Source of the DNA: Acidobacteriota bacterium | GTDB lineage: Bacteria > Acidobacteriota > Terriglobia > Terriglobales > Acidobacteriaceae | Direction of reading: 5' to 3' | Assembly: GCA_003225055.1 (NCBI GenBank) | Contig: QIAU01000185.1 | Location: 1-32,064 of the forward strand | DNA length: 32,064 nt | In this document: in pieces, positions 7,414 to 15,596 of the stretch | Numbering within the stretch: position 1 is the stretch's first letter | Layout of the letters: every line of letters starts with the position of its first letter | The notes under the pieces: generated by a model | Database searches by the model: none | What the model was told of the DNA's origin: nothing | What the model saw: only the letters and a program-made list of their open reading frames with translations | Made by a program: the position numbers and the translations under genes

Positions 7414-8847
7414 TCAATTAGACCGGTCTGGCCGGAGCCAGCTGGCGGTGTATCCGGCGGCGAAGGTCACAAGTGTCCCGATCGCCACGTACCAAGTCCA
7501 CGGCACCCGCGTGGCGAGCCAGATATATAGTTCCACGACGAAGCCACACAGCATGCCCACCATGGCGCCATGCTGATTGGCGCGCCGGGTAAGAACTCCC
7601 AGCAGAAAGACTCCCAGCAGTGCGCCATAAGCAACCGAAGCGATGGACAGCCCGACTTCCACGACGCGAGCGACTTTATGCAAGGAGAGGACGGCCAGCA
7701 GGAATAGCACCAAGGCCCAAAACAGCGTGGCAAGCCGCGAGAGTTGCACGCGGCGCCGTTCTTCGGTTTGCGGCTTTCGGCGGAGATAGAAGTCAATCAT
7801 CGAGCTGGAGGACAATGAGTTCAGCGCAGCGCTGAGATTGGACATAGCCGCGGCCAATATCGCGGCGATCAGCAGGCCCGAGATGCCGTGTGGCATGCGG
7901 CTGACAATGAATGTGGGATAGATAAAATCGGCTTTCCCGAAGGTTGCCGACGGCACGCGGTAAAAGCCGTAGAGCATCACACCCAAAATCAAAAACAGCG
8001 CGAATTGAAAAAGAATTGCAACGCCGCTGGTTAGCAAAGCGGTGACGGATTGCTTTTGACTACGTGCCGCCAGTAATCGCTGCACGATGAGGTGATCGGT
8101 TCCGTGACTCGCTGTAACAAAGAAAGCTCCGCCTAGAACTCCGGCCCAGAATGTATACGGCTTCCAGAAGTCGGGGCTGAAATCGAATACGCGTAACTTG
8201 CCCATGTTCTCGGCCAAGCCATGAATTGCCGGCCATCCGCCGGGCACCAGGTCGAGAATCGTGAACAGGCCGACCAGAGTCCCGCTCACATAAATAATTG
8301 TCTGTACGACATCGGTCCAGATTACCGCTGTGAGCCCGCCTTCAAAAGTATAGAGCAGGGTCAGCCCGGTGATGATCGCAATAGAGGCGATTTCACCTGT
8401 GCCTAAAGCAATCGTTACCACGATCGAGACGGCGTATACACGGACCCCTTCCGCCGCCGTGCGCGTCAGCAGGAACAGCCCCGCTGTCAACGACCGCAAG
8501 CGGCCTCCAAAGCGCCGCTCGATCAGTTCATAAGCGGTATACAAGTCGCCTCGGAAATAATGAGGAAGCAGAATGAAGCTGATGATCACCCGGCCCACCA
8601 GATAGCCAAGGACGACTTGCAGAAATTCGAGGTTGGTATCGTAGGCGAGTCCGGGGATGCTGATGATGGTGAGCGTGCTGGTTTCAGCGGCGACGATCGA
8701 AAGAGCAATCGCCCACCAAGGAATATTTCGATCGGCGAGAAAATAGTCCTTCAAGGAGCGGTGGCGTTTGCGAAAACGAAGGCCAAACAGAGTGATCCCG
8801 GCCAGGTAGACCGCGACGATCGTGAAATCCAACTTGTTTAGTCCCAT
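7414..8847 (-). CDS. Sodium:solute symporter (SSS family)
   Basis: This 477-residue protein has about 13 predicted membrane spans. Family features visible are the N-terminal DYFLADRNIPWWAIALS segment, AAETSTLTIISIPG near residues 53-66, and the central sodium-symporter region with EGGLTAVIWTDVVQTIIYVSG (about 168-188). Members move sugars, amino sugars, sialic acid, vitamins or amino acids with sodium. The divergent neighbour is a BadF/GlcNAc-kinase-like protein, which suggests uptake of a sugar or amino sugar. That is inference from position only. The gene ends 76 bp before the APC permease. The start fits the first hydrophobic helix well. Confidence 0.9.
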   Translation of the reverse strand: MGLNKLDFTIVAVYLAGITLFGLRFRKRHRSLKDYFLADRNIPWWAIALSIVAAETSTLTIISIPGLAYDTNLEFLQVVLGYLVGRVIISFILLPHYFRGDLYTAYELIERRFGGRLRSLTAGLFLLTRTAAEGVRVYAVSIVVTIALGTGEIASIAIITGLTLLYTFEGGLTAVIWTDVVQTIIYVSGTLVGLFTILDLVPGGWPAIHGLAENMGKLRVFDFSPDFWKPYTFWAGVLGGAFFVTASHGTDHLIVQRLLAARSQKQSVTALLTSGVAILFQFALFLILGVMLYGFYRVPSATFGKADFIYPTFIVSRMPHGISGLLIAAILAAAMSNLSAALNSLSSSSMIDFYLRRKPQTEERRRVQLSRLATLFWALVLFLLAVLSLHKVARVVEVGLSIASVAYGALLGVFLLGVLTRRANQHGAMVGMLCGFVVELYIWLATRVPWTWYVAIGTLVTFAAGYTASWLRPDRSN

Positions 8848-9022
8848 GCGTGTTGTGCGCGGTTGCGCTACGAAGCAGATTCCTTGCGGCTAAAAGCCGC
8901 TGGCAATGACAAGTGACGCCCTTCTAGAGTACCGGGCTTTCGCTCCTCAGAAACGACAAGTTAGACAGGGTATCTATTTCGCAAAGCCCTGGATTCACCA
9001 GCGGCTGTGATAGAAGTAAGGC
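8848..9022. promoter_or_regulatory. Divergent intergenic region between symporter and kinase
   Basis: This 175-bp region must drive both genes. It contains a perfect hairpin GCGGCT-AAA-AGCCGC (8886-8900) and the 14-mer GGGTATCTATTTCG (8968-8981). The same 14-mer lies in the same orientation just upstream of the RND pump start (18801-18788). No convincing paired -35/-10 was found. Confidence 0.35.
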
Positions 9023-9925
9023 GTGGCTCTGTTTCTGGGAATCGACGGGGGCGGGACTAAGACCACTTGCGCAGTGGGGGACGATACTTCATGGTTGGCC
9101 AGCGCCACCGCCGGCGCCAGCAACATTATTCGCGTCGGGGAAGCCCAGGCTCGCAGCGCGCTGCACGAGGCGATTCGGCAGGCTGCTCGCGCCGCAGGAG
9201 TTGAGCCGCGACAAATCCAGCGCGCCTGCATAGGGACTGCGGGTGGCGCGCGGCCGCAGATCGCCGAGAAAGTGCGGCACATGGTCGCCGAACTTGTTCC
9301 CGGAGAAATTCAGGTTGTCGGCGACACGGTGATTGCCTTGCAAGCTGCCTTTGACAGCAGTCCGGGCGTGGTGGTTATTGCCGGCACTGGTTCCATCGCA
9401 TACGGCAAGAATGCGCGGGGCCAGACGGCACGCGCGGGCGGTTGGGGATTTGCAATTTGTGACGAGGGCTCCGGCCACTGGATCGGCCGCTCGGCCGTTA
9501 CCGCGACTGTACACGCTCACGACGAAGGCGGAAGTTCCATTCTGCTTCAGGTCATCACCAGGGCGTGGGCTGTGGAGAGTCTGGATGACCTGGTCAGGGT
9601 AGCTAACGCCACGCCGCCACCGGATTTCTCCAGCCTCTTGCCCCATGTTCTTTCTGCTGCCGATGAGGGAGATCAGTTGGCCCGCACGGTGCTGACACAG
9701 GCCGGAGCCGAACTGGCCGGCATTGCGAAAATCGTGATTGGGCGCCTTTTTCCGCAGCAGCCAAACGTCCCGGTGGCCATGTCCGGAGGTGTATTTCGAA
9801 ACTCTGCTCTGGTGCGGCAGGTTTTTTACAATAGTCTGCGTTCCGAATATCCGCACGCCACAGTCGGCTCTACCGTTATCGAGCCGGTGAAGGGAGCCTT
9901 GAGGCTGGCGCGTCGAGGAGCATAG
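9023..9925 (+). CDS. BadF/BadG/BcrA/BcrD-type ATPase; N-acetylglucosamine-kinase-like
   Basis: This 300-residue ASKHA-fold protein starts with GTG. The phosphate-1 loop is DGGGTKT near residues 8-14, the second phosphate loop is VVIAGTGSIAYG near 116-127, a conserved GGWG...DEGSGHWIG block follows near 140-155, and a C-terminal adenosine loop reads AMSGGVF near 252. This motif set fits the eukaryotic-type GlcNAc kinase branch of BadF/BadG proteins, which phosphorylate GlcNAc or related amino sugars. The subunits of 2-hydroxyacyl-CoA dehydratase activators share the fold but carry Fe-S cysteines between the halves, which are not apparent here. It is divergent from the symporter gene, so the two may act together in sugar salvage. 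The ribosome site is only AAGG, close to the GTG. Confidence 0.8.
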   Translation: MALFLGIDGGGTKTTCAVGDDTSWLASATAGASNIIRVGEAQARSALHEAIRQAARAAGVEPRQIQRACIGTAGGARPQIAEKVRHMVAELVPGEIQVVGDTVIALQAAFDSSPGVVVIAGTGSIAYGKNARGQTARAGGWGFAICDEGSGHWIGRSAVTATVHAHDEGGSSILLQVITRAWAVESLDDLVRVANATPPPDFSSLLPHVLSAADEGDQLARTVLTQAGAELAGIAKIVIGRLFPQQPNVPVAMSGGVFRNSALVRQVFYNSLRSEYPHATVGSTVIEPVKGALRLARRGA

Positions 9926-9928
9926 CCC

Positions 9929-9981
9929 TGCCACGGCTTTCCCACGTCTTGGTTGTGCTCCGACGCGAGCCTACCGTGGCA
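9929..9981 (+). terminator. Inverted repeat after the kinase stop
   Basis: TGCCACGG (9929-9936) and CCGTGGCA (9974-9981) are perfect inverted arms separated by 37 bp, starting three bases after the kinase stop. There is no T run. It may be a transcript-end stem-loop or a small repeat. Confidence 0.3.
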
Positions 9982-10012
9982 ACAGTCGGCAAGATAACCG
10001 GCATTCAGAGTC

Positions 10013-10762
10013 ATGAGTCTAAACGAGCTTGAAGACGAACAATCCGGCTCGGCCCCGCGCCAACAGGAAAGCCAGTCGGCCGAAAGCTTGAAGAATGCGG
10101 CTTCAGACTCTGCGCTGACGGAGGATCTTGCCCTGGCCTTGCTGAAGCGCCCGGACTTGCCAGCGGAGGCATGCGAGGCGCTGACCAGGAACGCAAACCT
10201 AGTAAAGCTGCGGAAGGTACGGAGACGGGTGGTGGAACATCCCAGGACGCCTCGCCATGTGTCGCTTGCAATGCTCCGCCATCTCTACACCTTTGACCTG
10301 ATGCAGGTTGCCCTTACGCCCGTCGTTCCTGCCGACATCAAGCGAGCCGCTGATGAAGCCCTCGTCACCCGGCTGGAAACTATCTCATCCGGCGAGAAGT
10401 TGTCCCTGGCCTGTCGCGCTTCCAGGCGCATTGCGGAAGAACTGCTGGCAGAGAAAGAGCCGCGCGTCATCCGCGCTGCCTTGGAGAACCCGCGCCTGAG
10501 CGAATCTTCCATTGTGAAAGCACTAGCCCGGCACGATGCGCTCACAAATCTCGTCGAAGCTGTCTGCCAACATGCGAAATGGTCCTTGCGGCGGGAAGTT
10601 CGGGTTGCTCTGCTGCGCCACGAGAAAACACCTCTCGCCAAGATACTGGAATTCGCTCGCTCGCTGCCGCCCGCTCTTTTGCGGGAAATTCTGCGGAACC
10701 CACGCTTCCCGGCGAGCACCAGGACCTATCTCCTCAAAGAATTGAAGCCGCCCGCGCTTTAG
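10013..10762 (+). CDS. All-helical repeat-like protein, function unknown
   Basis: This 249-residue protein has no signal peptide or membrane span. After an acidic, disordered-looking N-terminus (about 1-35) it consists of consecutive amphipathic helices, with recurring units such as ALLKRPDLPAEACEALTRN, IRAALENPRLSESSIVKAL and LREILRNPRFPASTRTYLL. These have the N-P-x-h-P/S spacing seen in leucine-rich variant (LRV) and DUF2336-like helical repeat proteins, so it may be a scaffold or binding protein. No catalytic motif is visible. It ends in TAG at 10760, and the next open stretch continues in the same reading frame. I treat that as coincidence with a separate decayed gene rather than read-through. 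Confidence 0.6.
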   Translation: MSLNELEDEQSGSAPRQQESQSAESLKNAASDSALTEDLALALLKRPDLPAEACEALTRNANLVKLRKVRRRVVEHPRTPRHVSLAMLRHLYTFDLMQVALTPVVPADIKRAADEALVTRLETISSGEKLSLACRASRRIAEELLAEKEPRVIRAALENPRLSESSIVKALARHDALTNLVEAVCQHAKWSLRREVRVALLRHEKTPLAKILEFARSLPPALLREILRNPRFPASTRTYLLKELKPPAL

Positions 10763-10777
10763 CCGGTCAGGACCGCC

Positions 10778-11113
10778 GTGGCCACCTCGAAGTTGCTCGC
10801 CACTCGCGTTGGCGAAGTCACCGTATCACCAGTGGCAGGGGTGTGGACGGAGTTTGAAGTCGGAGCATTAGATGGGACGATCCAGATTGCGGCGCGTAAG
10901 GGCGACCTGACCACCAGCGACGGTAGTGGGACTGCCCGATTAGCTCAGGGCCAGGAGACGACGCGAGACGAATCAGGATCGCAGCCATCGCCGGAGCCCA
11001 AGAAAAAGAGACGGGGAGCTGCTCCCGTCGCCGTGGGAGGGCTTCTCGATTCTAATCTGGCAAAGTGGATAGCGACCGGTGTGGTTGCCGCAGTGACTGC
11101 CTGGGTCTTGTGA
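10778..11113 (+). pseudogene. C-terminal remnant of a FecR-like / exported protein
   Basis: This open stretch of 111 codons from a GTG contains a beta-rich segment (VGEVTVSPVAGVWTEFEVG, then DGTIQIAARKGDLTTSDGSG and LAQGQETTRDE), a Lys/Pro-rich hinge (PEPKKKRRGAAP) and a hydrophobic end (WIATGVVAAVTAWVL). It looks like the last third of a FecR-domain-type envelope protein with a C-terminal membrane anchor. The N-terminal two thirds are absent. After the TGA at 11111 the same frame continues with plausible protein (QGDDPLSGSQQPPKLSVSNP), suggesting that the stop is also a mutation. I recognise the style of the family rather than a strict signature. Confidence 0.5.
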
Positions 11114-11187
11114 CAAGGCGACGATCCGCTAAGCGGATCCCAGCAGCCTCCGAAGTTATCCGTCTCGAATCCGCGATTACATTCTCT

Positions 11188-11460
11188 TCATAAACCAGTT
11201 CGACGACTCCGTTCACTTCCAGCAGGGCGGGAAGGCTCTCTAAAAACAACGGCTTTGCGTTCTGGCTGAATGATGCCTCGTTCCGCCCAATCACAGAGCA
11301 GGCGGCTGAGCGTGAACAGCCTAGTGCCCGCCATCTGCGCCACTTCTTCCGCTCGCCATTTCCAGCCGCACCTGCGCTCGAACCCTTGCAGTCGGTGCGA
11401 GCTGCGCGATCAACGCGACGTTCTCGGTCAGGAACCCGGCACCTACAAAACTACCCTGAA
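11188..11460 (-). pseudogene. Decayed Crp/Fnr-family transcription regulator (C-terminal HTH part)
   Basis: On the minus strand, one frame from about 11415 down to a TGA at 11188 reads a winged-helix segment of the Crp/Fnr type: WRAEEVAQMAGTRLFTLSR followed by LLCDWAERGIIQPE. Upstream, in a second frame, a helical piece FLTENVALIAQLAPTARVRA fits the dimerisation helix. Downstream, in a third frame, LPALLEVNGVVELVYEEN continues. Three frames are needed to read it, and no cyclic-nucleotide domain or start is present. It is therefore a frameshifted relic, not a gene. Confidence 0.5.
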
Positions 11461-11516
11461 TGTCAGCGACAAGGCTACTGGGACGGCACAATAAAGAACG
11501 CTCGAAAATTTGGGGA

Positions 11517-11531
11517 GGGTATTTAATACCC
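11517..11531. promoter_or_regulatory. Palindrome upstream of the FKBP gene
   Basis: GGGTATT-T-AATACCC is a perfect 7-bp inverted repeat about 160 bp before the FKBP start, in the otherwise empty stretch 11495-11687. It could be an operator or a small hairpin. No regulator for it is known here. Confidence 0.3.
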
Positions 11532-11687
11532 CGTCTCCTTATCTCTTCCCCGGTGCTCGCCGCAGCGTATCAGTGGAGGGAGCATGCTCCTGCGTAAGTC
11601 GGTGGTTATTATATGGACTGACCAAGGGGAAAAGTATTAGTTCCATGATGCAGGCTTTTCCTGTACCCTGAAAATGGAGGATTATGC

Positions 11688-12470
11688 ATGTTTAGTATTT
11701 CCCGCGTGAAAATGGGATGGACAACAATACTTGCCACCACCTTGCTAGCTGCGGCAGCCGCTGCGCAAACCGCTTCAGCCTCCAAGGCTAAAGAAGCTCC
11801 GGACGCTAAAACTGAGCAAGCGACCAAAGTTCAGGAGCCTTCAGCGTTCAAGACCCCGAAGGAGAAGCAGAGCTATGCCATTGGCATGGATCTTGGCAGC
11901 CAGCTTCGTCGGATGTCAATCGATGTAGACCCCGACGTCTTTAGCAAGGGGCTGAAGGACAGTATTTCGGGCAGCAAGACGATGCTGACCGAGGAGGACG
12001 CGCGCGCCGTGATTTCCGAAATCCAGGCTGAGGCGAAGCGAAAGTTTGCGGAAGCCAGGAAGTCGGCGGGCGCCGACAACAAAGCCGCCGGAGAAGTCTT
12101 CTTAGCACAAAACAAGAACAAGCAAGGCGTGGTCACGCTGCCCAGCGGCTTGCAGTACAAGATCCTCAAGGCCGGGGAGGGCGGCAAACCTAATCTGGAC
12201 GATACGGTCGTGTGCGGTTATCGCGGGACGCTCATTGATGGGACGGAGTTCGACAGCTCCTACAAGCGCAACCAGGCCGCCACCTTCCCTGTCAAAGGGG
12301 TCATCAAGGGCTGGACCGAGGCTCTGCAACTGATGCCCGTCGGCTCCAAATGGGAACTCGTCATTCCGCCTGACCTTGCTTACGGCGAGCGGGGCGCGGG
12401 CGAGGTGATCGGCCCGGACGCTACCCTGGTATTCGAGGTGGAGCTGCTTTCCATCCAGGCAAAGAAATAA
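11688..12470 (+). CDS. Secreted FKBP-type peptidyl-prolyl isomerase (Mip/FkpA-like)
   Basis: This 260-residue protein starts at an ATG with a good GGAGG site 7 bp upstream. A signal peptide runs to about residue 27 (LLAAAAAAQ-TA), followed by a Lys/Ala-rich linker. An N-terminal helical dimerisation domain (about 55-145; KEKQSYAIGMDLGSQLR, KGLKDSISG, then an Ala/Lys-rich helix) is typical of FKBP_N. The C-terminal FKBP domain (about 150-257) includes VVCGYRGTLIDGTEFDSSY, FPVKGVIKGWTEALQLMPVG and IPPDLAYGERGAG. These include the conserved Tyr, Asp, Phe, Ile and Trp of the active site. It should catalyse proline isomerisation and chaperone folding in the periplasm. It is monocistronic, with gene debris on both sides. 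Confidence 0.93.
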   Translation: MFSISRVKMGWTTILATTLLAAAAAAQTASASKAKEAPDAKTEQATKVQEPSAFKTPKEKQSYAIGMDLGSQLRRMSIDVDPDVFSKGLKDSISGSKTMLTEEDARAVISEIQAEAKRKFAEARKSAGADNKAAGEVFLAQNKNKQGVVTLPSGLQYKILKAGEGGKPNLDDTVVCGYRGTLIDGTEFDSSYKRNQAATFPVKGVIKGWTEALQLMPVGSKWELVIPPDLAYGERGAGEVIGPDATLVFEVELLSIQAKK

Positions 12471-12735
12471 GTAGTCCAGACGGGAGAAGACGCGGCACCC
12501 TGTAAACGAGGCGCCGCTTCGTCTTCTCAATCTGCAAATTAACTGGTGAGCTGCAAGCGCGGCTGTCGTCCACCAGGCTGAAGTTGAACAGCAGGTCATA
12601 CCCTTTCTTCCCCAGATCCTGGGTCGGCTGTTCGAGGATGGTGCGGATCTGAGCCGGGTTCAGGCCGGGGTTGGCTGATTTCACCAGAGCCGCCACGCCT
12701 GCCGCGATCGGACTTGCGTCAGAAGCACCGTCTTC
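12421..12735 (-). pseudogene. C-terminal remnant of an S8 (subtilisin-like) peptidase
   Basis: On the minus strand, the frame after a TAG at 12738-12736 reads GASDASPIAAGVAALVKSAN and then PGLNPAQIRTILEQPTQDLG. This corresponds to the region of subtilases that contains the catalytic Ser (family pattern GTSMAxPxVAGxAAL) and the following helices, and ends with FNFSLVDDSRA, the usual penultimate strand. The Asp and His parts of the triad are missing upstream, and a stop interrupts the frame, so it is a relic. Its 3' part overlaps the end of the FKBP gene on the opposite strand. The rest of the gap to 12871 shows nothing. Confidence 0.65.
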
Positions 12736-12871
12736 CTAACGGACCGGTGGGATCGGAGCAAGGCTCTTCAGGAGAATGCCGTGCATTTTTTGCTCTCAGC
12801 AATGCCAGCAGAAATAACCGGTTAAGTGGCGGGAACAATTCGCGGCGGCCTACTCGGGCGCAAGTTGACAC

Positions 12872-14341
12872 TTACTGTCCATTCCAGGCCGGCCCAGCGA
12901 GGTTGGCCGAAGGTAAAGTATTCACGTTCCAGCCTCCGCCTAATGCTTTGATCAGCAGTACGCTGGCCGACATGCGCCGGCGCAGGATGTCGACGGCAAC
13001 CCTCTGGTTCGCCAACGCGGTACTTTGTGCCGTGAGAACTTCCAGATAGCTCACTACGCCCCCTTTGTAGCGGTTAACCGATAAATCGAGCGAATGCTTG
13101 GCTGCGGCCACGGCTGCGTCTTGAGTCTTTGACTCGTCGTCAAGAACTCGGAGGGCGGCGAGGTTGTCTTCCACTTCCTGAAACGCGCCCAGCACAGTCT
13201 CGCGGTAATTTGCCACAGTCTGTTCATAGGCCGCTCGGGCTTGCTCGTTTAATGCGCGACGGCGGCCCACATCGAATGCCGTGACGGTCGCTGAGATGCC
13301 TGCCGATAAGAATCCGCTCGGGCCTTGTAACAGTGTGGTCAGCTTAGTGCTCTCGAATCCCCCGGTTCCGCTTAGGGCGACTGCGGGGAAATAAGCTGCA
13401 CGCGCCACGCCGATTGTCGCGTTGGCTGCTGCCATCCTCCGCTCGGTGGCGGCTATATCAGGGCGCCGCTCCAGCAGATCGGAAGGCAGCCCCGGGGGGA
13501 TCGCCGGGGGCGGGGCACTCAGGGGCAGAACGGGCAAACTAAACGCCGATGCGGGTTGGCCGAGCAACACAGCGATGGCGTGCTCAAACTGTGCTCGCTG
13601 GATCTCGAGATCAAGCGCCTGAGCGCGAGTGGTTTCAAGCTGGGTCTGCGCCTGGGCAACATCTACAGCGGAAGAAACACCGCCTTTGTACCGGTTCTGC
13701 GTCAGCGCGAGCGCCTTTTCAAACGCGGTGACATTGGACTTCAAAAGTTGCTCTTCCGCATCGAAGCTGCGCATCTGGAAGTAGTTGAGAGCCAGTTCGG
13801 AGTGCAGACTCAGGTTGACCGATTCCAGGTCTGCCGCGGTGGCCTGCGCCTCCGCCCGAGCGGCTTCGACGGTGCGACGCACCCGGCCCCAGACATCGGG
13901 CTCGTAAGAAACATCCACGGGCAGCACGATATCGGTGTAACTCGTCTTCGACGTAAGACTGCGTACCGGGCGGTTCTGGGCTTGGCGAATTTCTGCGGCG
14001 GAAAAACCAGCGGTGGCGGTGGGGAAGCGGTCCGCGCGAGCGAAACGCACCAAAGCGCGTGCCTGTGCGAACTGCGCCTGCGCGGCTTTAAGCGTCTGGT
14101 TGGAAACGTTGATCTGTTCTTCCAGCGTATTGAGTTGCGGGTCCTGGAAAATCTCCCACCACTTGCCGCGCAACACCTGGTCGGCAGGCTGGGCTGGCTT
14201 CCATCCTTGCGGAACTTCTTTGAAGGCTGGTGGAACCGGTGTGGACGGGCGAGAGTAGCGCGGACCAACCGCGCAGCCTCCGAGAAATAGAAGACCGAAA
14301 CCCGCAAGGAGGAGTCTCCCTGCGGAAAAACTCAGACTCAT
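12872..14341 (-). CDS. RND efflux outer-membrane factor lipoprotein (NodT/OprM-like)
   Basis: This 489-residue protein has a lipoprotein signal with lipobox LGGC, placing the acylated Cys at residue 23, followed by AVGPRYSRPSTPVPPAF, the classic start of NodT-type factors. Two copies of the outer-membrane-efflux repeat follow, with paired long helices (e.g. QTLKAAQAQFAQARALVRFA; NRYKGGVSSAVDVAQAQTQL and the matching NRYKGGVVSYLEVLTAQSTA). It would form the trimeric TolC-like exit duct. It is the last gene of the operon and overlaps the adaptor gene by 4 bp (ATGA), which implies translational coupling. Confidence 0.93.
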   Translation of the reverse strand: MSLSFSAGRLLLAGFGLLFLGGCAVGPRYSRPSTPVPPAFKEVPQGWKPAQPADQVLRGKWWEIFQDPQLNTLEEQINVSNQTLKAAQAQFAQARALVRFARADRFPTATAGFSAAEIRQAQNRPVRSLTSKTSYTDIVLPVDVSYEPDVWGRVRRTVEAARAEAQATAADLESVNLSLHSELALNYFQMRSFDAEEQLLKSNVTAFEKALALTQNRYKGGVSSAVDVAQAQTQLETTRAQALDLEIQRAQFEHAIAVLLGQPASAFSLPVLPLSAPPPAIPPGLPSDLLERRPDIAATERRMAAANATIGVARAAYFPAVALSGTGGFESTKLTTLLQGPSGFLSAGISATVTAFDVGRRRALNEQARAAYEQTVANYRETVLGAFQEVEDNLAALRVLDDESKTQDAAVAAAKHSLDLSVNRYKGGVVSYLEVLTAQSTALANQRVAVDILRRRMSASVLLIKALGGGWNVNTLPSANLAGPAWNGQ

Positions 14342-15564
14342 TTTTGCGGTCCTTTTTGGTTTGGTTGCTCTTCCGGGCCTGGGTTTTGGGAAATTCGCAC
14401 CGTTTGTCCCGAAATCAGGGAATCCGGGGGGTTGACGATGACCGCCTCATTCCCGGTCAGGCCGGCAACCACTTCGACCTCCGAGCCGAAATCATGGCCG
14501 ACGGTGATTCGTTTCAGTTCGGCGCGTTGTCGGTCGCTAACGGTTGCCACCTGGAGTCCTTCAGAACGAAATATGAGGCTGTTTGCCGGCACCAGCAGGG
14601 AAGAGACTGCCGTGGGAAGTCTGAGATGAACTTCCGCGTACGCGCCGGTCAACAGGGTACCAGTCGGATTATCCACCAGGATTTCGACAAGGAGCGTGCG
14701 CGTTGCCTGGTCAATGGCGTTGGCTGTGCGCACCAATTTGCCCTGGAAACGGCGCCCCGGAAACTCCGACAATGTCAGATCGGCTGTAAGCCCGGGTTTG
14801 GCTGCCTGCGAGTAGGCTTCCGGCACATTCACATAAACTCGCAATTTCGAAGGTTGCAAAATGTGGAACAGCTCTCGTCTCTGTCCGCCGCTGCTGCCGG
14901 AATCGATCAGCGCGCCGATGTCCGTATTCCGCGCGGTAATCACGCCATCGAACGGAGCGTAGATCCTTTCAAACGACTGCATTTGTTCTAGCCGGCCTAC
15001 GTTGGCGCGCGCAGACTGCACCACCGCCTGCTTGGCAGCATAGTCGCCGGCCGCGTTGTCGGCTTCCTGCTTGGAAACGGAATCGGTTTTGAGCAAGTCG
15101 GCGTAGCGCTCGGCGGTAATCCGGGACAGATTAAGATTGGCCTCCGCCGTCGCCAGATCGGCGCGCGCCTGACGCAGTTGCTGATCTATTTCCGGAGTTT
15201 CAATTTCCGCGAGCAACCGGCCGGTTTTGACGTGCGCTCCGATATCCGCATACCAGCGCTTCAAATATCCGTTGCTACGAGCGTAGATGGGAGCGTCGGC
15301 AAAGGCCTGCACGTTGGCGGGTAGGACCACCTCCTCGACCGGCGCAGATTGCTTGGGACGAATCACCGAAACCGTCGGCACAGCCAGGTCGGCAGTTTCT
15401 TTGCGCAAGGTGGCGCGCGCCTGAATGCGAGGTAAGATTCCGGAAATTACAACGCCGATCACCGTCACTAATGCAAACAGAATGATCCACCAGTGGTGAC
15501 GGCTGGGGTTGGAGAAGGAGGGTTTCTCGCTTCGCGATCCCGTAATTCCGTGCTCTACCTTCAT
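14338..15564 (-). CDS. RND efflux periplasmic adaptor (membrane fusion protein)
   Basis: This 408-residue protein has one N-terminal membrane span (about 25-47) and then the adaptor layout: a barrel-sandwich half-motif (ARSNGYLKRWYADIGAHVKTG, about 94-114), an alpha-hairpin with coiled-coil heptads (about 125-205), the second half-motif (ERIYAPFDGVITARNTDIGA), a beta-barrel and a membrane-proximal domain. It links the inner-membrane pump to the outer-membrane factor. It lies 32 bp after the pump gene and overlaps the outer-membrane factor gene by 4 bp. The membrane anchor replaces the lipid anchor seen in AcrA. Confidence 0.92.
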   Translation of the reverse strand: MKVEHGITGSRSEKPSFSNPSRHHWWIILFALVTVIGVVISGILPRIQARATLRKETADLAVPTVSVIRPKQSAPVEEVVLPANVQAFADAPIYARSNGYLKRWYADIGAHVKTGRLLAEIETPEIDQQLRQARADLATAEANLNLSRITAERYADLLKTDSVSKQEADNAAGDYAAKQAVVQSARANVGRLEQMQSFERIYAPFDGVITARNTDIGALIDSGSSGGQRRELFHILQPSKLRVYVNVPEAYSQAAKPGLTADLTLSEFPGRRFQGKLVRTANAIDQATRTLLVEILVDNPTGTLLTGAYAEVHLRLPTAVSSLLVPANSLIFRSEGLQVATVSDRQRAELKRITVGHDFGSEVEVVAGLTGNEAVIVNPPDSLISGQTVRISQNPGPEEQPNQKGPQK

Positions 15565-15596
15565 CGACCTTCCTAAAGTATGACAGATGAAGCGAG

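Noticed and set aside
11270-11494. 74-codon plus-strand frame ending in a plausible beta-strand stretch
   Set aside because: Overlaps the Crp/Fnr relic on the other strand, has no ribosome site, and only its last 20 residues look protein-like.
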